A stretch of DNA of 18,372 bases from Scytonema sp. UIC 10036 (GTDB lineage: Bacteria > Cyanobacteriota > Cyanobacteriia > Cyanobacteriales > Nostocaceae), in NCBI RefSeq assembly GCF_009725235.1, contig NZ_WJFC01000255.1, positions 1-18,372 on the forward strand, read 5' to 3'. Below the pieces are notes generated by a model, which worked only from the letters and a program-made list of their open reading frames with translations, searched no databases and had not been told where the DNA came from. The translations under genes and the position numbers were made by a program. The number at the start of each line of letters is the position of its first letter. The stretch's first letter is position 1. Positions 15,041 to 18,372 of this stretch are shown piece by piece.

Positions 15041-16315
15041 ATGGAACAGCAAACTAAATCTCATTCTCCTTGGGCGTTTATTCCTACTTTATATTTTGCC
15101 TCTGGAATTCCCTATGTCATTGTCAATACTATTTCTGTCATTTTTTACAAGCAACTAGGCGTAGGTAATACTCAAATTGCGTTTTGGACAAGTTTGCTTT
15201 ATCTTCCGTGGGTTATTAAAATGTTCTGGAGTCCAATTGTTGATACTTATTGGACAAAAAGAACATGGATATTAGTTACTCAGTTGGCTATGTTCTGTTG
15301 TTTGGCTTTGGTTGCTTTTTCTTTACTATTGCCTAATTTCTTTTTTATTTCTTTAGTAGGATTGACTGTTGGAGCATTTATTTCTGCAACTTATGATATT
15401 GCAACAGATGGTTTTTATTTGCTAGCTTTAAATCCAGGCGAGCAAGCTTTTTTTGTGGGTATTCGTTCGCTTTTTTATCGAATAGCTCTTATTTTTGGTT
15501 CTGGTTTTCTGGTTGTTTTAGCAGGAATACTTGAAGAAAAGTATGTGAATAGTATTCCTTTAAGTTGGAGTTTATCTGTTGGGTTATCTTCTTTAATCTT
15601 AGCAATATTGTTTGTCTTTCACAGAATTTTTTTGCCCTTGCCTGAACCTAGCGATCGCAAACAGTTCTCAGCCACATCAACTCTTCCTTTTTTTGATATT
15701 CTTAGTTCTTATTTTAAACAGAAAAAAATTGTGGCTATTTTAGCATTTATATTGCTTTACAGATTTGGTGAGGCAATGTTGCTCAAAATAGCTCAATTGT
15801 TTTTATTAGATAAACCAGAAGTTGGAGGATTGGGACTATCAACATCAACTGTGGGTTTAGTCTACGGTACGTTCGGGGTACTTTCTTTGATTGTGGGAGG
15901 AATTACAGGTGGGATGGTTATTTCAAGATATGGATTGAAAAAATGCCTTTTGCCAATGGCTTTGGCATTGAATGTACCAGATATATTCTATGTGTATATG
16001 GCTTATGTTAAACCATCTCTACCTCTTGTTTATGCTTTAGTTTCTTTTGAGCAGTTGGGATATGGTTTTGGATTCACGGCTTTTAGTGTTTATTTAATGT
16101 ATATTTCTAAAGATGAATATAAAACTTCTCATTTTGCTATCTCTACGGGTATTATGGCTTTGGGTATAATGCTTCCTGGGTTAATTAGCGGTTATATTCA
16201 AGCACAAGTGGGGTATCTATTATTTTTTATATTGGTATGTTTGTTGACGGTTCCTGGCATGATAACTCTATTTTTTATTCCTTTAGAGGAAGGAACCGCA
16301 GATGAACGCAGATGA
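15041..16315 (+). CDS. AmpG-like MFS permease
   Basis: A 424-aa inner-membrane transporter with about 12 hydrophobic spans. The opening WAFIPTLYFASGIPYVIVNT is the AmpG-like signature (FASGxP); next come WVIKMFWSPIVDTYWTKRTW and the loop-2 region, and GAFISATYDIATDGFYLLAL, where the acidic pair in a membrane helix is typical of AmpG and PAT-type carriers. AmpG imports anhydromuropeptides for cell-wall recycling. With the amino-sugar kinase following it, import of GlcNAc/MurNAc-containing wall fragments is the best guess, though the sequence alone does not fix the substrate. It starts 18 bp after the ligase gene. The last residues (TADERR) are read from a dispersed 10-bp tandem repeat, so the original C-terminus has been replaced or extended. 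Confidence 0.85.
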   Translation: MEQQTKSHSPWAFIPTLYFASGIPYVIVNTISVIFYKQLGVGNTQIAFWTSLLYLPWVIKMFWSPIVDTYWTKRTWILVTQLAMFCCLALVAFSLLLPNFFFISLVGLTVGAFISATYDIATDGFYLLALNPGEQAFFVGIRSLFYRIALIFGSGFLVVLAGILEEKYVNSIPLSWSLSVGLSSLILAILFVFHRIFLPLPEPSDRKQFSATSTLPFFDILSSYFKQKKIVAILAFILLYRFGEAMLLKIAQLFLLDKPEVGGLGLSTSTVGLVYGTFGVLSLIVGGITGGMVISRYGLKKCLLPMALALNVPDIFYVYMAYVKPSLPLVYALVSFEQLGYGFGFTAFSVYLMYISKDEYKTSHFAISTGIMALGIMLPGLISGYIQAQVGYLLFFILVCLLTVPGMITLFFIPLEEGTADERR

Positions 16316-16324
16316 ACGCGGATA
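16295..16324 (+). repeat. 10-bp tandem repeat (GATGAACGCA) overlapping the permease stop
   Basis: ACCGCA is followed by GATGAACGCA (16301-16310), GATGAACGCG (16311-16320) and GAT. This 'ccgcagatgaacgcagat' type is a frequent dispersed repeat in cyanobacteria. It supplies the last six codons and the stop (TGA, 16313-16315) of the permease gene. Confidence 0.8.
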
Positions 16325-16337
16325 AGATAGCAATCAA

Positions 16338-16389
16338 CAACTAACAACCAACAACTAACAACTAACAACCAACAACTAACAACTAACAA
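16338..16389 (+). repeat. Heptanucleotide tandem repeat array (STRR type), CAACTAA/CAACCAA
   Basis: Seven heptads run without interruption at 16338-16386, in the order T C T T C T T at the variable fifth base, followed by CAA. Short tandemly repeated repetitive sequences of 7 bp are characteristic of heterocystous cyanobacteria. The array ends 4 nt before the kinase ATG and occupies the place of its ribosome-binding site. Confidence 0.95.
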
Positions 16390-16393
16390 TGTC

Positions 16394-17383
16394 ATGAATT
16401 ATGTTTTAGGAATTGATGGTGGTGGAAGCAAAACTGTTTGCATTTTGATGGATGATAGGGGGCAAGTTTTAGGTCGTGGTGAATCTGGTGCGTCAAATTA
16501 TCAAAGTATAGGTATTCAAGCTGCATTACAAGCTATTGAATTTGCTATTTATGGTGCAGTCGTTGAAGCGTTGAAGTTAATATCTGATATTAAGGTGAAA
16601 GCCATTTGCTTGGGATTGGCTGGTGTAGGACGTGCTGAGGATATTGAAGTTGTTAATAGTTTAGTGCTTGGATTGCAGAATAGCGGTTTGCTTCCTATTA
16701 CTTGGGATTTGAATTGTAGAAGGTATAATAATTCTAATATTGTTATTTGTAATGATGCATTAATTGCTTTAGTCGGGGGAGTTGGTTATCCGGTGGGAAT
16801 TGTGGTTGCTGCTGGAACTGGTTCTATAGTTTTTGGTCGCAACCATCAGGGAGATATTAAGCGAGTTGGTGGTTGGGGATATATTTTAGGTGATGAGGGA
16901 AGTGCTTATAAAATAGCTGTGACTGGTATGCAAGAAGCTTTAAAGGCATATGATGGTCGTGAGGTTTCTACTAGTCTTGTTGAAGTTTTTAAACAGCATC
17001 TTAGTCTGGCAAGTATAGAGAATTTGATAGAAGTTGTTTATCGAAGGGGTTGGGGTGTTAAAGAGATAGCTGCTTTGGCACCTCTTGTTGATTGTGCTGC
17101 TGTTTGTGGAGATGAAACTGCTAATAGAATTATTGATGATGCTGTAAAGGAGTTGATAAAGGCAACTGGTACAGTTATTGATGCGATTTTTAGTCATCGA
17201 GAACTTTTTGAAGTTGTGACAACGGGGAGTGTCTGGCTGGGAAAATCCAAGATGCGCGATAAATTTGCTAAATCGATTCGTACTATGTTTCCGACAGCAA
17301 GAGTGATTTTTCCTCGTCATGAACCAGCTTACGGTGCTGGCTTGTTGGCGTTGCAAAGGTTAGCGGAGGAAGATAGTTTGTGA
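16394..17383 (+). CDS. BadF/BadG-type sugar kinase, probable N-acetylglucosamine kinase
   Basis: A 329-aa ASKHA-fold kinase. Phosphate-1 loop: GIDGGGSKT (6-14). Catalytic Asp121 lies in IVICNDALIAL. Phosphate-2 loop: VAAGTGSIVFG (138-148). The GGWGYILGDEGSAY segment (159-172) is diagnostic of the NagK/MurK-like BadF/BadG/BcrA/BcrD group. A C-terminal adenosine motif is seen in VVTTGSVWLG. It likely phosphorylates GlcNAc, and possibly MurNAc, in the cytoplasm, feeding UDP-GlcNAc synthesis or glycolysis. Its position after an AmpG-like permease supports wall-sugar salvage. The start ATG at 16394 has no Shine-Dalgarno; the leader is a heptad repeat array, so translation may be weak, coupled or leaderless. 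It could instead belong to another substrate group within the BadF family. Confidence 0.88.
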   Translation: MNYVLGIDGGGSKTVCILMDDRGQVLGRGESGASNYQSIGIQAALQAIEFAIYGAVVEALKLISDIKVKAICLGLAGVGRAEDIEVVNSLVLGLQNSGLLPITWDLNCRRYNNSNIVICNDALIALVGGVGYPVGIVVAAGTGSIVFGRNHQGDIKRVGGWGYILGDEGSAYKIAVTGMQEALKAYDGREVSTSLVEVFKQHLSLASIENLIEVVYRRGWGVKEIAALAPLVDCAAVCGDETANRIIDDAVKELIKATGTVIDAIFSHRELFEVVTTGSVWLGKSKMRDKFAKSIRTMFPTARVIFPRHEPAYGAGLLALQRLAEEDSL

Positions 17384-17427
17384 GGTTGATGTCTGGTGAT
17401 AAGTTACTACGTGTCTATACTCAAAAA

Positions 17428-17443
17428 CCCCTTTTTTAAGGGG
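17428..17443. terminator. Bidirectional terminator-like hairpin between the kinase gene and rsmA
   Basis: CCCCTT (17428-17433) pairs with AAGGGG (17438-17443) with a TTTT loop, preceded by AAAAA (17423-17427). It sits in the 67-bp gap between two convergent genes. The upstream A run gives a U tract to the minus-strand rsmA transcript, so termination of rsmA is better supported than termination of the kinase gene. Confidence 0.5.
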
Positions 17444-17450
17444 GCTAAGC

Positions 17451-18299
17451 TTACGTAGAACTTAGATTTATCTTATTTGCTAATGTTACCCATTGTTCGA
17501 CACTCAGTTCTTCTGCTCGAACTTGGGGATTTACGTCTAATTCTTCTAGCAACTTGGTTAAGTCATCGCGTTCTATAACTGATTGCAAATTATTTCGTAA
17601 CATTTTGCGCTTTGCTCCAAAGCCCAACTTAACCAGCATTTCTAACTGTCGTACATCCAACACTTGTGGTTCAAATTGACGGGGAACTAGGCGTACAACA
17701 GCTGAATCTACCTTTGGTGGTGGGTAAAAAGCTCCCGCCGGAACCGTACAAATTAACTCACATTCTGCCAAATACTGGACTCTGACAGTCAGTGCTCCAA
17801 AAGCTTTCGATCCTGCTTTTGCTGTCAGTCTGTCTGCAACTTCTTTTTGTACCAGCAGCACAATTAAATCGTAGGGTTGAGGATTTGGGTTAGATATTGT
17901 ACCTAGCAATTTCTCAATAATCGGTCCTGTAATGTTGTAGGGAATGTTAGCAACAACTTTATTTTGGTTTTGAAATACTGGAGATGGTTTCAGCAGGGGT
18001 TGTAAATCTAGTTCAAGAAAGTCCCCTTGTAGGAGTAAGAAATTTTCTTTGTTTCCAAGTTCCTTAACCAAACGCTTGCACAAGTCGCGATCGATTTCAA
18101 CTGCTAACAAGGATTGTACTTCTGGTAAAAGGCGGCGAGTGAGAATACCTGTCCCCGGACCAATTTCCAAAACGCGATCGCAATTTTGGAGTTGTGCAGC
18201 CTTAACGATTCCGTTGAGGGCTTTATCACTTTTTAGCCAATGCTGGGCAAAAGACTTGCGCGGTGCTAACTTTTGGAAATCTTGATTAACCATTTTCAT
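17451..18299 (-). CDS. rsmA: 16S rRNA (adenine1518/1519-N6)-dimethyltransferase
   Basis: A 282-aa KsgA/RsmA enzyme that dimethylates two adjacent adenines in the 3'-terminal hairpin of 16S rRNA during late 30S assembly. The AdoMet motif I EIGPGTG (45-51), acidic motif II VEID (67-70), and the catalytic NIPYNI (118-123) that positions the target adenine are all intact. The N-terminal PRKSFAQHWLKS (13-24) and C-terminal KLGFGAKRKMLRNNL are family hallmarks. The length matches the family. The ATG at 18299 is used; an ATG two codons later (18293) is equally possible. No SD is visible. The gene runs convergent to the kinase gene and its promoter region is close to the right edge. Confidence 0.97.
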   Translation of the reverse strand: MKMVNQDFQKLAPRKSFAQHWLKSDKALNGIVKAAQLQNCDRVLEIGPGTGILTRRLLPEVQSLLAVEIDRDLCKRLVKELGNKENFLLLQGDFLELDLQPLLKPSPVFQNQNKVVANIPYNITGPIIEKLLGTISNPNPQPYDLIVLLVQKEVADRLTAKAGSKAFGALTVRVQYLAECELICTVPAGAFYPPPKVDSAVVRLVPRQFEPQVLDVRQLEMLVKLGFGAKRKMLRNNLQSVIERDDLTKLLEELDVNPQVRAEELSVEQWVTLANKINLSST

Positions 18300-18343
18300 A
18301 ACACTTGTATTATTTTGGATTTGGGATTTGGGAAGGTAGGAGT

Positions 18344-18361
18344 CCCCTCCTTGTTGAGGGG
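18344..18361. repeat. Hairpin repeat upstream of rsmA, cut by window edge
   Basis: CCCCTC (18344-18349) pairs with GAGGGG (18356-18361), and GCGGGTGGGG continues to the edge. It is preceded by TTGGATTTGGGATTTGGG. It looks like the start of a dispersed palindromic element, but its other side is outside the window. Confidence 0.45.
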
Positions 18362-18372
18362 CGGGTGGGGAT

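Noticed and set aside
16338..16389. CRISPR-like repetitive array
   Set aside because: A 7-bp contiguous tandem with no spacers; it is a heptad STRR.
16940..17356. 138-aa minus-strand frame inside the kinase gene
   Set aside because: It is antisense to conserved kinase motifs and has a Ser/Asn-rich composition without any domain.

Overview
The window looks like chromosomal DNA from a filamentous, probably heterocyst-forming cyanobacterium (Nostocales). The evidence is at least seven copies of the HIP1 octamer GCGATCGC (for example near 3673, 6508, 7170, 10083, 10927, 15652 and 18176), a valyl-tRNA synthetase carrying the cyanobacterial CAAD membrane domain, a heptanucleotide short-tandem-repeat array, and many palindromic or MITE-like dispersed repeats. 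No tRNA, rRNA or CRISPR array was seen.

Layout. 1-924 is a graveyard of two transposase remnants: a minus-strand TnpB-related fragment running off the left edge, and a 5'-truncated, frameshifted IS630 transposase. 1045-3024 (minus) is a large cyanobacterial signalling protein with an N-terminal vMAP-type HTH, an AAA-like (STAND-type) ATPase and a degenerate GGDEF domain. 3607-5630 (minus) holds a small membrane protein, a MITE-like element and a parallel beta-helix protein. 5921-7642 (plus) is a secreted alpha/beta hydrolase with a DUF1400 N-terminus. It converges on an Rpn/DUF2887-type PD-(D/E)XK protein (7666-8637). 8904-9286 is the C-terminal stump of a glycerol kinase gene, ending at a fold-back element. 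Then comes valS with a small downstream coiled-coil gene (9353-12867, minus).

Divergent from valS is a GxxExxY PD-(D/E)XK gene with inverted repeats around its body and a frameshifted 3' end. It is followed by a plus-strand run, 13468-17383, likely an operon: a tiny lipoprotein ending in Gly-Gly, a glutathionylspermidine-synthase-like ATP-grasp ligase (a YgiB/YgiC-like pair), an AmpG-like MFS permease and a BadF/NagK-type amino-sugar kinase. The last two suggest cell-wall amino-sugar or muropeptide recovery. The convergent rsmA gene closes the window.

The most interesting points are: (1) the lipoprotein/ATP-grasp pair, where the known chemistry of the ligase family (amide formation on a C-terminal glycine) matches the C-terminal GG of its neighbour; (2) the vMAP-AAA-pseudo-GGDEF protein, with substituted Walker B and GGDEF residues; (3) the GxxExxY gene inside long inverted repeats; and (4) repeated recruitment of dispersed repeats into coding sequence (valS linker, hydrolase and permease C-termini, GxxExxY N-terminus) and into the nagK leader.
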